DNA of 64,000 nucleotides from Streptomyces sp. XD-27 (GCF_030553055.1 NZ_CP130713.1:186001-250000); one strand, 5' to 3'; shown: positions 11,177-20,273, numbered from the stretch's first letter. The notes: generated by a model not told the origin, from the letters alone. Numbers and translations: made by a program.

Positions 11177-11201
11177 CGATCTAGAGCGAGGTCTAGATCA
11201 A
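11177..11201 (-). promoter_or_regulatory. MerR-type promoter/operator of the SDR gene
   Basis: On the minus strand TTGATC (complement of 11196-11201) and TAGCGT (complement of 11171-11176) are separated by 19 bp, the elongated spacing typical of MerR-activated promoters. The spacer region holds the perfect palindrome GATCTAGA-N6-TCTAGATC at 11178-11199. It lies 15-38 bp from the SDR start and faces the MerR gene at 11219, so autoregulation plus SDR activation is the simplest reading. Confidence 0.65.
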
Positions 11202-11218
11202 GCCGTAGGCTGGGCGGC

Positions 11219-11641
11219 ATGGCGACTCCCGAGACCCATGTGGAGCCACTGAGCATCGGCGAGGTGGCCGAGCGGACCGGACTCAGCGTGCATGCACTGC
11301 GCTTCTACGAGCGCGAGGGCCTGCTGGTCGGACCGGTCCGGCGCACCACGGGCGGCCGGCGGCGGTACACCGCGTTCGACGTGGACTGGTTGCTGATCTG
11401 CGTCAAGCTGCGTGAATCCGGTATGCCGCTCGCCGACCTCAAGCGGTTCGCCGAACTGGTGCGGCACGGCCCGGGCAACGAGGCGGAACGCCTGCGGCTC
11501 CTCGACACCCATCGGCAGCGCGTCGACGCGCAGATCCAGGCGCTGGAGGAGTGCCGTTCCGTCATCGCCTGGAAGGTCGGCGTCTACGCTGAGCACCTCG
11601 CCCGCGGCGAGGCCGGCGGCCTCTGGGACCCGACGGCCTGA
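11219..11641 (+). CDS. MerR-family transcriptional regulator
   Basis: A 140-residue regulator. The N-terminal winged helix-turn-helix begins SIGEVAERTGLSVHALRFYE at about residues 10-30, followed by GLL and the RRYT wing typical of MerR proteins. The middle is a long dimerisation helix (RLLDTHRQRVDAQIQALEE). The C-terminus is short, with no cysteine cluster for metals and no large drug-binding domain, so the effector is likely small or is sensed differently. It is divergent from the SDR gene and shares its promoter region, whose 19-bp spacer palindrome is the expected binding site. Starts at 11153 or earlier would run into the operator, so ATG 11219 is used. Confidence 0.88.
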   Translation: MATPETHVEPLSIGEVAERTGLSVHALRFYEREGLLVGPVRRTTGGRRRYTAFDVDWLLICVKLRESGMPLADLKRFAELVRHGPGNEAERLRLLDTHRQRVDAQIQALEECRSVIAWKVGVYAEHLARGEAGGLWDPTA

Positions 11642-11686
11642 GGCGAGTACGGACGGCCGCGCGTCGGCCTGGAGCCGCGGTGCCGA

Positions 11687-12691
11687 TCACGACATGGCGG
11701 TGGACGCCCGCGCCACTCTGGAAGGCGCCAGGCGGCTGAACTGGGTGCGGTAGGCGCTGGGGGTGAGGCCGGTGCGCCGCGCCAGGTGGTTGCGCAGGGA
11801 GTCCGCGGTGCCGAGGCCGCAGGAGCGGGCCACCTGGTCCATCGGTAGCGTCGTCGTCTCCAGCAGTTCCTTCGCTCGTTCGATGCGCTGGTGCAGGAGC
11901 CATTGCAGCGGGCTGACGCCACTCTCGGCGTGGAAGCGGCGGGTGAGGGTGCGGACGCTGACGCCCGCGTGCCGGGCCAGGTCGGTGAGGGTCAGTGGCT
12001 GGTCGAGCCGCTGCATCACCCATCCCCGGGTGTCCGCGCAGGCGTTGCCGCGCTCGGGCGGGAGCGGCGTCTGGGTGAACTGGGTCTGGCCGCCGGGCCG
12101 TACGGGGGCGACCAGCGCGGCGCGAGCCACACGGTTGGCGATGGCGGCGCCGTAGTCGGTGCGGATGATGTGCAGGCACAGGTCGATCCCCGCGGCGTAG
12201 CCGGAGGACGTCATGACCGTCCCGTCCTGGACGTACAGGACGTCGCCCTTGAGGTCGAGCGCGGGGTAGCGGTTGCGCAGTTCTTCGGCGAGCTCCCAGT
12301 ACGTGGTGGCGCTGCGTCCCTCCAGCAGCCCCGCCTCGGCGAGCACGAACGCGCCGCTGCAGATCGAGGTGATCCGCTTGCCCGCGGCGGCGGCCTCGCG
12401 GACCGCGGCGACGGTCAGCGGGTCGGGCTCGAAGCGATGGCCGGTGCCGGCGACCAGCACGGTGTCGGCGTCGTGCACGGCGTCCAGTCCGCGCTCGACC
12501 TCCAGCGAGAGGCCGCCGGTGGTGGCGATCCGGCCGGGCACCGGCGTGCAGACGATCACCTCGTAACCCGGTCGCCCGTCCACCGCGGCCTTCTCGAAGA
12601 GCATCTCGGGGATGGCGAGGTTGAACATCGACACGGGGGACGGGGCGATGACGGCGACACGGTGCGCTCGGTGCGGCTGCGCCTGCGGCAT
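11687..12691 (-). CDS. AraC-family regulator with GATase1/DJ-1-like domain (GlxA/FtrA type)
   Basis: A 334-residue regulator starting at ATG 12691, with GGAGG eight bases upstream. Residues about 10-190 form a DJ-1/PfpI-like domain; ITSICSGAFVLAEAGLL is the nucleophile-elbow region around a Cys. Residues about 220-320 contain two helix-turn-helices of the AraC type (LTDLARHAGVSVRTLTRRF and the AxxxGxxxxxSLRNHLARR region). This GlxA/FtrA architecture is common in actinomycetes and usually controls a neighbouring metabolic or efflux gene. It is divergent from the MFS pump at 12762, with 70 bp between them, and probably regulates that pump. The ligand is unknown. Confidence 0.9.
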   Translation of the reverse strand: MPQAQPHRAHRVAVIAPSPVSMFNLAIPEMLFEKAAVDGRPGYEVIVCTPVPGRIATTGGLSLEVERGLDAVHDADTVLVAGTGHRFEPDPLTVAAVREAAAAGKRITSICSGAFVLAEAGLLEGRSATTYWELAEELRNRYPALDLKGDVLYVQDGTVMTSSGYAAGIDLCLHIIRTDYGAAIANRVARAALVAPVRPGGQTQFTQTPLPPERGNACADTRGWVMQRLDQPLTLTDLARHAGVSVRTLTRRFHAESGVSPLQWLLHQRIERAKELLETTTLPMDQVARSCGLGTADSLRNHLARRTGLTPSAYRTQFSRLAPSRVARASTAMS

Positions 12692-12761
12692 GGCCAGAAC
12701 CTCCGGTTGTATGGCATTCAGGCCACTACTGTAGGCCGCTGGAGATCGCCAGAGTGAAGGC

Positions 12762-14224
12762 ATGGCAACGGACCACATCACCGAGACCAGTCAACTCCCT
12801 GCAGAGCGAGGAGAATCGCCCGCCGGCTCGCGTCGGCCGTCTCCCCGCCTGACCCTGGCTGCCGCCCTGCTGGGCTTCACGCTGACCTGCCTCGACGCGT
12901 CCGTGGTGAATGTGGCGCTGCCCTCGATGGGCTCCTCGCTGGGCGGCGGGACCGCGGGGCTGCAGTGGGTGGTGGACGCGTACACCCTCGCGTTCGCCGC
13001 GCTGATGCTGTCCACCGGCGCCTTGTCCGACCGGGCGGGTGCCACCCGGACCTACGCGCTCGGCGTCACGGTGTTCGCCCTCGCCTCCGCGGCCTGCGGT
13101 TTCGCCCCGAACCTGCCGGTCCTGATCGGGGCCCGGGTGGTGCAGGGCGTCGCGGCCGCCGTGATGCTGCCCGCCTCGCTCGCCCTCGTACGCCAGGCGT
13201 ACCCGGACGACGCCGCCAAGCGGGCGCGCGCCGTGGCGCTGTGGACGGCCGGAGGCTCGGCGGCCGTCGCGGTCGGCCCGGTCGCGGGCGGGGTGCTGAC
13301 CACCGCGTGGGACTGGCGTGGGATCTTCTTCGTCAACCTGCCGCTGGCGGTACTGGCCCTCGCCCTGCTGGTCCGCGCGCCGAGGTCGGAGCGCCGGCCC
13401 GCGCCCCTGGACGTGCCAGGGCAGCTGACCGCCGTCGTCGCCTTGGCGGCCTTGGCCTTCGCGGTGATCGAGGGCGGCCCGGCGGGGCTGGCCGCGCTGG
13501 CCGTCGCCGTCGCCACGGGCGCCGCGTTCCGGCGGATCGAGACACGCCAGCCGCATCCGGTCGTCCCGCTGGGGCTGTTCCGCAACCGCACCGTGGCGAT
13601 CACGGTCGCGGCAGGCGCGGCGGTCAGCGTCGCCTTCTACAGCATGGTCTTCGTCTTCAGCCTCTTCCTCCAGCAGGTCCAGGACCGTTCGGCGCTGTCG
13701 GCCGGACTGATGTTCCTCCCCATGACGGGCGTGATCGCGGTGACCAACGTCGTCGCGGGCAAGCTCGGCGCCCGCTTCGGGCCGCGCCTGCCCATGCTCG
13801 TGGGCCAGCCGCTCGCGGCGGCCGGGCTGCTCCTCCTGCTCCGCGTAGACGGCGAGACCCCGCACTCCTGCTGGCCTTCCTCCTGGTCCCGCTGTCGCTC
13901 GGCTGCGCGCTGACGGTGCCGCCGCTGACCACCGCGATGATGGACGCGGTCCCCGCCGAGCGCGCCGGCCTCGCGGCGGGCGTGCTCAACGCCGCCCGCC
14001 AGGTCGCCGGCGGCCTGGGCATCGCCGCCTTCGGCGCCCTGGTCGCGGAGGACTTCATGACGGGGATGCGGGTGAGCCTGCTGATCAGCGCCGGACTGCT
14101 GACGATGACCGGGATGGCCACGGCGTGGATGCGGACAGGCGCGGCGGCACACGTGGGAGCGGTGCGCCGAGGGCTGCCGGCGCCGCCGCCCAGGGGTGGT
14201 GACGAAACGCGCCCTCTGCAGTGA
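12762..14224 (+). CDS. MFS transporter, DHA2 (14-TM) drug-efflux type, one-base frameshift
   Basis: About 487 residues of a multidrug-efflux major facilitator. It begins with a polar leader, then TM1 with LDASVVNVALP, WVVDAYTLAFAAL in TM2, GARVVQGVAAAVMLPASLALV for motif C, and about 14 hydrophobic segments in all. The frame is lost at the CCCC run 13858-13861. Upstream sequence reads to RVDGETP, and ALLLAFLLVPLSLGCAL continues in the next frame to TGA 14222-14224. One missing C explains it. The corrected protein has the normal DHA2 length. It is divergent from the GlxA-type AraC regulator, which probably controls it, and is followed by a strong terminator. The substrate cannot be told from sequence. 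Confidence 0.86.
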
Positions 14225-14260
14225 CGAAGCATGGTGATGTGACAGTGCCCAGCGCAGCAC

Positions 14261-14307
14261 GCGTGGCGAGGGGGCCGAGACCCCCGTCCTCGGCCCCCTC
14301 GCCACGT
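14261..14307 (+). terminator. Perfect 17-bp hairpin after the MFS gene
   Basis: GTGGCGAGGGGGCCGAG (14263-14279) and its exact complement (14289-14305) surround a nine-base loop, 36 bp after the MFS stop. Bases 14308-14508 hold no gene that I can support. Confidence 0.85.
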
Positions 14308-14508
14308 GCCTTGGTACCTACCGGACTGGCAAGAGATCAGCAGTCCGGGGCCTTCTTCGCGTTCAAGGTTCTCCTCGACATCGCGTCCTGACAGTGGTGG
14401 CGCCGGCGCGGCTGAGCGCACAGCTTGGCCAGTACGTCGTTCAGCAGGGGCAGCGCGGACGTCGAGGCGACTGGTCCCCGGCCGCGCGGGCCTTGAGAAG
14501 ATCGCTCC

Positions 14509-15989
14509 ATGGCGCACAAGGATGATCAGCTGACACGGGTCGCGTTCGGCGTGTCGGTGGCGACGGACGCGGCTCGCGCCGATGCCCTGCGGCTGCTCGA
14601 AGCCGACACCGCTCTGCACGCGGAGTGGATTGCGGGGCTCGCCATGAACAGCGCGGCACCGGACGAGGTGCTGCGGCGCGTCTTCACGGTCGACCCGCTG
14701 CCCGACCCCCAGGACTGGCTCGCCTATCGCAAGCTGTCGCCCAAAGCGGCGAGGGCCGCCGTCACGCACCCCGCCCCGTGTGTCCGTAAGATCCTCGCCG
14801 AGAATCCGTACCTGCCGCCGGATGCGCTCGCCGTGCTGGCCGAGGATCCCGACCCGAAGGTGCGACGCGTCGCGTTGGTGACGGCGTGGGAGTACGACGT
14901 CGCATTGCCGACAGAGCTGACCGTGCGACTCGCCACTGACCCGGAGCCCCGGCTGCGGTACTTCGCCACCGGGCTGCGCGGCCTGCCGGACGAGACGCTG
15001 CTGTCGCTGGCCGAGGATCCCGACCCCCGCGTCCGGGCCGCCGCCATCGACTCCTGGAGCTGGCCGAGACTGCGCCCGGAGGTTCAGGCCGCGGCCTGGG
15101 CCGACCCCGATCCGCAGGTGCGCAAGGCGGTCGAACGCGCCACCCACGTCGACGTACCCCTTCCGACGACGGTTGAGGACTTCCTCGCCGAGACGGACGA
15201 ACGCCGCCGCCGCGACGCCGCGTCCACCGCACCCGTCGACGCGGCCCTGGCCGCGCTCCTCGTGACCCACGAGGACGGTTCGATACGTCACGGGGCCGCC
15301 CGCAACCCACACGTACCCCAGGCACTCGCCCTCCCCCTGGCCGCCGATCCCGAGCCTTCCGTCCGTCTCGCCGTGTCCCTGCGCGCGGATGTGACCGAGG
15401 AGCAGCGGGCGGCGATCGAGTACACCGTGCCCCCGGCCGCGATCCGGTGCCCGCCTGGGTGGAGGAACGCTTCGGCGATCCGGATGCGCTGCGGGAGATC
15501 GCGGCCTCCAGCCACGTCCTGCTGCGCCGGGGCGTCACGTGCGCACCGGAGCTGCCCGCCGATGTGATCGAGCGGTTGGCAGCCGACGACGACTACTACG
15601 TCAAGCTGATGCTCTGCGAGAACGACCATGCCCCGCACGAGCTGCTCGTGGCGATGTTCGCCGACTGGAAGGGGCTGAGCTGGGGCACGCTGGCGTACCG
15701 CCGCAATTTCGCGCGCCCCGGCCTGGCCCGGTTCGCGGACGACCCGAACTACCGGCTGCGGTATGCGGCCACCTTCGACCCGCGGGCCGAACCGGAACTC
15801 GTCGAACGGCTCTCCCACGACGCGGAGGACATGGTCCGCCGCCATGCGGCGACCGACCCGCGCCTGCCCCGCCCAAGGCTCGTCGAACTGCTCGGGGGTG
15901 ACGGGATGCCACGAGCGGCGGCCCGCAACCCCGCACTACCCGCCGAGCTCATGCACCAGCTGCTCGATGTCGCGGGCGTCGAGCGCTGA
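14509..15989 (+). CDS. Leucine-rich-repeat-variant (LRV)/HEAT-like repeat protein, one-base frameshift
   Basis: About 493 residues made of roughly 20-25-residue helical repeats with the signature LAEDPDPKVRRVAL, LATDPEPRLRYFA, LAEDPDPRVRAAA, LAADPEPSVRLAV and, later, FADDPNYRLRYAATFD. This is the LRV/HEAT pattern seen in many Streptomyces cytosolic proteins of unknown role. No catalytic domain, signal peptide or membrane segment is visible; it is likely a protein-interaction scaffold. The frame breaks in the CCCCC run 15430-15434. Restoring one C gives VPPGRDPVPAWVEER and a continuous repeat protein to TGA 15987-15989. The gene starts after a terminated MFS gene and seems monocistronic. Confidence 0.78.
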
Positions 15990-16048
15990 GAGATGCCGAG
16001 CGGCAGGCGGTGTGGCATCACCGGCCTCCCTCCGCCCGGTGGCGGGGC

Positions 16049-16234
16049 TCAGACGTCCGGGTGCGCCTCGGCCTTCAGCGACCACGAACTGCCCGTGCAG
16101 CCGGACGGCAGCGGCGGGAAACGGTGGCCCTTCACATCGGTGCTCCAATGGTGGCCGGCCCCGCAGTCGCACTCGTAGATCCCGCTCGCGGGCACGATCT
16201 AGCCCGGATGCCACGATGTCTTCTCCTGGCTCAT
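16049..16234 (-). pseudogene. Small cysteine/histidine protein, frame interrupted by an in-frame TAG
   Basis: Read on the minus strand from ATG 16234, a 61-codon frame gives MSQEKTSWHPG, a TAG stop at 16199-16201, then IVPASGIYECDCGAGHHW and a highly protein-like remainder ending in HPDV and TGA at 16049. The sequence resembles small actinobacterial proteins with a PGxxVPxSGIYxC opening (YjzC-like); from memory of that family the interrupted codon would be Glu (GAG), so one G-to-T change would produce the TAG. CDC and GHHW could bind metal. Because of the stop, no gene caller would report it. It is either a nonsense pseudogene or a base error; function unknown. Confidence 0.55.
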
Positions 16235-16677
16235 GCCCCAGGTCTACGACGCCGACCGCCGTTCCGTGACCCGAGCGCCGCCGACGCCGAGGACCCGGCT
16301 CCCTGCCCTACGGCCACCGCGGGGAAGACACCCCGCGCCCCCGAGCGTTCGGGGACGGCGCTGCCGGAGGTGCGGGATGATCCGCCAACCGAGTCAGGGC
16401 GGGAATGGCCCTTGCCGAGCCGACAGCGCCGCTCCACGTGGCGGCTTGCCGCAGGTGTGCGGCCTGCTCACCTTTTCCGCCGGCCACGGTCCGGATGGAA
16501 AGCGCGATGTGGTCGTCGAGCGTGACCTGCCGCCGCTGTCGAGTGGCGACCTCGGGGCGCCGGCTGCTGACCGCCGTCTCGGGCCTTGCCCGTACGGGCA
16601 GGTGAGTATCAGTACCTACGTCTGGTGAGCGGCCGCGCGGATCCGGGCGGAGCCGCGTCCCCCGTACGGTCCGGTGC
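16235..16677. other. No gene recognised (443 bp)
   Basis: Every frame here reads as Arg/Ala/Pro-rich shadow sequence, and I found no start with a ribosome-binding site or recognisable family. The last 70 bases contain TGAGTATCAGTACCTACGTC, locally AT-richer, which could hold the promoter of the membrane protein starting at 16678. Nothing else can be supported. Confidence 0.5.
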
Positions 16678-17343
16678 ATGAGTGGAAGTGAGAAGCCCGC
16701 GATATCGGGACTGAAGGCGGCAGGCATCGGCTGTGCGGCGATGGTGCTGCTGCCGGTGCTGTTCATCCTGGGGCTGATCATCACCTACTCGGCCCAGCGA
16801 GCGACGCCCGAGGACTACCCCGAGGTGAAGCCCGAGGCCATGGCCCGTCGCCTCGGGGGCTACTCCCAGGACGCGTACGCCGCCCTCGGCATCGACCGCG
16901 TCCTGGACCCCGCCGGAGAGGGCATGCGCGAGGACGACGAGAACAGCCTGAGCAACGACTACTGCTACCCCACGGGCCTGGAGAGCATGGCCGATGAACC
17001 CGAGGAGGGCGCCTACAAGATGCGCCACTCCTGGACGCTTCAGGACGTGGGCAAGGACCAGGGTCTGACGGCAGTGCGACGGCTGCACGCCCACCTGAAG
17101 GACTCCGCATGGCGCGTCACGGAGTACGGCCGCGACGACGAGTACCAGGAATGGAGGGTCAGCGCCGAGCGCGACGGCGGCTACCACGTCCACGTCGCCT
17201 GGTCGGCGAGAGACCAGCGGCTGGACGGCGGCGCCAGCGCGCCGTGCGCCTACGACCCCGACTGGCCCGAGGCGGGGTCGTCCTCCGACCTCCCCGACAC
17301 GGGGACGCCGTCCCCGCCCCTCACCCCGAACCCGGCGGCGTAG
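16678..17343 (+). CDS. Hypothetical single-pass membrane protein
   Basis: A 221-residue protein with a short cytoplasmic N-terminus and one membrane helix at about 14-37 (GIGCAAMVLLPVLFILGLII), then an extracytoplasmic acidic domain of about 150 residues. That domain has two cysteines (NDYCYPTG and SAPCAYDP) that could form a disulfide. The C-terminus is a Pro/Ser-rich tail. I do not recognise the family; Streptomyces have many such anchored proteins of unknown role. ATG 16678 directly precedes a sensible N-terminus. No neighbour suggests a function. Confidence 0.65.
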   Translation: MSGSEKPAISGLKAAGIGCAAMVLLPVLFILGLIITYSAQRATPEDYPEVKPEAMARRLGGYSQDAYAALGIDRVLDPAGEGMREDDENSLSNDYCYPTGLESMADEPEEGAYKMRHSWTLQDVGKDQGLTAVRRLHAHLKDSAWRVTEYGRDDEYQEWRVSAERDGGYHVHVAWSARDQRLDGGASAPCAYDPDWPEAGSSSDLPDTGTPSPPLTPNPAA

Positions 17344-17603
17344 ACGCAGCTCGGCCGCCACCGGCAGCACGCTTTCGGAGCCCGGAGGAGTAGGGAGGCC
17401 TGGGATCGTCGAGCAAGCAGCGGCACCAGGGTCACACGCGGGTCCTCCACCGACTGGTCGAGGCGGACTACCGGAGTCTCCACAAGGGGAACGTGGCGCG
17501 GTTGGAGCTGACTGCTCGTGGCGCTGCTGTTCGCCGGTCAGCGAACCCGCGGCGGATACTCGGCTGTACGCCGGTCTTGATTCCCACCGGGCATGATTCC
17601 ACC

Positions 17604-18689
17604 GTGCATGAGGACAGGGAGCATGGCGGGCAGGCGCGTTACGCGCTGACGGAGACGGAGCACGGCCACGTCTGGGGCGTGTGCGCCGAAGCGGACGGAC
17701 TGTTCGGGGAGCTCCGGCGCGGGACGTACGAACTGTTCGGCTGGGTTCCGGAAGGGGCCGAGGTCCGCGGCTGGGCCGGCAGCCGGGTGTGGTTGGTGCC
17801 GGAGGACGTGGCACTTGGGCCCTGGCTCCTGGAGGACGCGGAGAGCCTTGGACGGCCCCCAGGGGCGGACGGTCTCGTGCTGACCGGTCTGGACGACTAC
17901 GAAGGCCCGCCCGAGGGGCATCGGGGTTCGGTGCGCGTCCACGACGGGCACCGGTGGCTGGGTTCCTGCCGGGAATTCGCCCGTGTCGTGCCGCCCGAGC
18001 AGGTCGCGCTCCCGCTCGTCCTGCGTGGACTCGCCCAGAGTGAGGAGTTGCGGCGTGCACTGATGAAGGGCACCCGGCGGGCGCTGGACTTGGAGGAGGC
18101 TTCCCTGGAGATACGGGACGATCGAGGCGAGCCGCTCACCGAGCGACTGCTGCGGGCCACCATCCGCGCCTGGCACCCGTCCGTTCTCGGGGCGGATCTG
18201 ATCGACCTGGAGCTCGACGGCAGACTCTTCACACCGGTCCCGGAACACGCGCGGCCGATCTGGGAGCGATGGCTCGTCGGGCCGCCGGACGAACCCGGCG
18301 CCTGGGCCGGCCTCGACACCCGACAGCGCGGGACATGGCTGGACCTCGTCCAGGAGCGGGCCTGCCGGCGCGCGCACCGGGACCGGCCGGCCGGTCACGC
18401 GTATGAACTCGACGGCCGGCACATCACCGACGTCCCCGGCCTCTACCTGGCGCTCGGCGAGGCGGTGAACGGGCCGGGCGGCTACTTCGGCGGCTGCCTG
18501 GACGCCCTTGACGACTGCCTACGCGGCACCTTCGGCTACACGGCCCCCGCAACCTTGCTCTGGCGAAACGCCGCGACCGCGCGCGAGCACCTTTCCCGCG
18601 CCCTGACGCCGGACGGCCGGCCGTACGACCTGTTCGCCGAAGTCCTCGACGTCCTGGCGGAGGGCGGCATGCGCGTCACCCTGGCGTGA
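17604..18689 (+). CDS. Protein with C-terminal barstar (RNase inhibitor) domain
   Basis: About 361 residues. The last 95 (from HAYELDGRHITDVPGLYLAL through GPGGYFGGCLDALDDCL to the end) match the barstar family (PF01337), which binds and blocks barnase-type ribonucleases. Residues 1-260 form a separate acidic region I do not recognise. No barnase/RNase toxin is encoded nearby, so it may protect against a toxin from another strain or one encoded elsewhere. The start is uncertain. GTG 17604 is the last upstream start before the conserved region. The frame is open back to 17391 through protein-like sequence (HRLVEADYRSLHKGN), with GTG 17493 available, so either the N-terminus is longer or a relic of another gene lies in frame in front. 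Confidence 0.75.
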   Translation: MHEDREHGGQARYALTETEHGHVWGVCAEADGLFGELRRGTYELFGWVPEGAEVRGWAGSRVWLVPEDVALGPWLLEDAESLGRPPGADGLVLTGLDDYEGPPEGHRGSVRVHDGHRWLGSCREFARVVPPEQVALPLVLRGLAQSEELRRALMKGTRRALDLEEASLEIRDDRGEPLTERLLRATIRAWHPSVLGADLIDLELDGRLFTPVPEHARPIWERWLVGPPDEPGAWAGLDTRQRGTWLDLVQERACRRAHRDRPAGHAYELDGRHITDVPGLYLALGEAVNGPGGYFGGCLDALDDCLRGTFGYTAPATLLWRNAATAREHLSRALTPDGRPYDLFAEVLDVLAEGGMRVTLA

Positions 18690-18722
18690 TCCGGGATTCC
18701 GCGAAGACCCCCGCAGGCGAGA

Positions 18723-18868
18723 AGCCGGCCGCAGTTCGAGGTCGTGCTGGGCCGCATCCGGGTGCCCCAACTGGGGTGCGGCAGGCCCCGCGTGCGCCCG
18801 CGACGGGTGCGGGCGGACAAGCCGTACGTGTCCCGCAAGTCGTTGCCGCCATCAACGAGTGGTTGTGA
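18723..18868 (+). pseudogene. IS5-family transposase relic (left)
   Basis: From 18729 a plus-strand frame reads PQFEVVLGRIRVPQ, then GRPRVRPRRVRADKPYVSRK. This corresponds to the segment of Streptomyces IS5-type DDE transposases that precedes the last catalytic region (family form GRPRTRPDRVRADKAY). Another frame then gives VVAAINEWL and a stop at 18866-18868, like the end of such transposases. The N-terminus and the part between are missing, so this is an internally deleted fragment. No intact terminal inverted repeat was seen. Confidence 0.55.
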
Positions 18869-19394
18869 CGTACTGGTCCGACGACAACTCGAACACCCGT
18901 ACTCGCCGACCGCAGGCGGGATTGACGGTCTCACGGACCGGATGCATCCCCAATTTGGTCATGATCCGTTCGGAGGCGTCGTTGCCTACTTGAGTGATGC
19001 TGACGATCCGCTCCAGCCCTCGCTCTTCGAACCCGAACCGTACAGCGGCCGCAGCGGCCTCGGTGGCCAAGCCCTGCCCCCAGTGGGAACGCCCCAGCCG
19101 CCAGCCGACCTCAACCGCCGGCAGTACCTCAGGCAAGAAGTGGGGCACCGAAAGGCCGGTGAACCCGGCCAGCTCGCCAGTGGACCGGATCTCCACGGCG
19201 AACAGGCCGAAGCCCTGTGACTCCCACTCGCTCTCCCACGCCTGGATCCCGCCGCGAGTCTGCTGTTCGTCACGGACGCTGCCGTCACGGATCCACCGCA
19301 TGACCTCGGGGTCGGCATTGACGGCAGCCATGGGCGCAACGTCTTCCTCGCGCCAGCGACGCAGGATCAAACGGGGAGTCTCAAGCGTGACCAT
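18852..19394 (-). CDS. GNAT N-acetyltransferase (RimJ/RimL type)
   Basis: A 180-residue acetyltransferase of the RimJ/RimL branch, which transfers acetyl from acetyl-CoA to amino groups of proteins or small molecules. It opens with the typical TLETPRLILRRWREED and holds the acetyl-CoA binding loop LGRSHWGQGLATEA (Q/RxxGxG/A) at about 100. A later region, NDASERIMTKLGM, matches the family's N-x-x-S-x-x-x-x-x-K-L-G-M/F. ATG 19394 is chosen because family members begin at this point; ATG 19430 is possible. It is convergent with the transposase relic, overlapping it slightly, and runs the same way as the TetR gene 74 bp upstream. Confidence 0.87.
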   Translation of the reverse strand: MVTLETPRLILRRWREEDVAPMAAVNADPEVMRWIRDGSVRDEQQTRGGIQAWESEWESQGFGLFAVEIRSTGELAGFTGLSVPHFLPEVLPAVEVGWRLGRSHWGQGLATEAAAAAVRFGFEERGLERIVSITQVGNDASERIMTKLGMHPVRETVNPACGRRVRVFELSSDQYVTTTR

Positions 19395-19467
19395 CCGATC
19401 ATTCTGGATCACCAATGGGCTCTCCGCCATCCTCACCAGGCACTTTCGATACACGCCTGTGGTGGGG

Positions 19468-20112
19468 TCAGATGCCGCGTTCGATCATGTCGATGAGGTG
19501 CTGGCCGGCGTCGTGGGCCTGGGTGGGGTGCAGGCCGCGGAGGGGGCCGTCGATGAGGAGGACGGCGAGTCCGTGGACGGCGGACCAGGCGAGGAACTCG
19601 GCGCCGGGGCGGCGGTCCTCGGGCAGCAGGCCGTTCTCCACGAGGCCGTCGAGGGCGGTGCCGAGCAGTTCGAAGGGGGTCTTGCCGCCGGGGCCTGCGG
19701 CGGTGTCGGCGGCGGCGTGGGCCATGTCGCCGGGAACGTGGAAGGCGGTCCGGAACAGGCCCGGCTCCTCCTGCGCGAAGCGGAGGTAGCCGGTGCCGAC
19801 GGCCCGGAAGCGGGCGCGGGCGGCGGCCGCCGGGTCCTCGGCGGGCGGCAGGGCGGCCTGTTCCGCCTCCATGGTGCGGGCGACGTGGGCCATGGCGGCC
19901 TGGGAGACGGCGTGCAGCAGGGCGCCCCGGTCGGCGAAGTGCCGGTAGGCAGCGTTCGGGACGACCCCGGCCCGTCGGGTGGCCGCGCGCAGCACGACCG
20001 CCTCGGGACCGCCCTGGCGGGCGAGTTCGAGACCGGCTTCGATCAGTGCGTTGCGGAGGTCGCCGTGACGGTAGGTGTCCCGCTTCGGCTTGCCGTTCCC
20101 GGTTGCCGTCAC
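19468..20112 (-). CDS. TetR-family transcriptional regulator
   Basis: About 214 residues. The N-terminal helix-turn-helix region is [18 protein letters not shown] through [17 protein letters not shown] at about 15-60, followed by an all-helical ligand domain with the WHG-type feature ([12 protein letters not shown]). GTG 20112 is chosen because GGAGG lies eight bases upstream (complement of 20121-20125); the longer frame from ATG 20139 would overlap an operator-like palindrome. It is divergent from the RibD-like gene at 20274, and two related palindromes lie between them. It most likely represses that gene and itself. The ligand is unknown. Confidence 0.88.
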   Translation of the reverse strand: MTATGNGKPKRDTYRHGDLRNALIEAGLELARQGGPEAVVLRAATRRAGVVPNAAYRHFADRGALLHAVSQAAMAHVARTMEAEQAALPPAEDPAAAARARFRAVGTGYLRFAQEEPGLFRTAFHVPGDMAHAAADTAAGPGGKTPFELLGTALDGLVENGLLPEDRRPGAEFLAWSAVHGLAVLLIDGPLRGLHPTQAHDAGQHLIDMIERGI

Positions 20113-20125
20113 GGCTACCACCTCC

Positions 20126-20219
20126 AATGTGGACAGCATCCACTTAGATCGTCTAGGCTCCTGCATGTTCGCTCGGGGGTGCGGATCGCCGTATCCCTCG
20201 AATGTGGACATCGTACACA
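20126..20219. promoter_or_regulatory. Two TetR operator candidates
   Basis: AATGTGGACAGCATCCACT (20126-20144) has the inverted repeat GTGGA-N5-TCCAC. AATGTGGACATCGTACACA (20201-20219) has the near-perfect palindrome TGTGGAC-ATC-GTACACA. Both share AATGTGGACA and lie between the TetR and RibD-like starts, the classical arrangement for autoregulation with control of the divergent gene. Confidence 0.6.
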
Positions 20220-20273
20220 AGGGGTGGTCGCCGACCGCCCGGACGTGCTTTCATCAGGGGGATTCCGCTTCTC

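Noticed and set aside
12965..14224. A second separate plus-strand gene overlapping the MFS gene
   Set aside because: Only its last third is protein-like; it is the continuation of the MFS protein after a one-base slip.
14337..14519. Minus-strand 60-residue frame ending with Cys-containing basic peptide
   Set aside because: It overlaps the start of the LRV gene, has no ribosome-binding site and no recognisable precursor-peptide features or modifying enzyme nearby.
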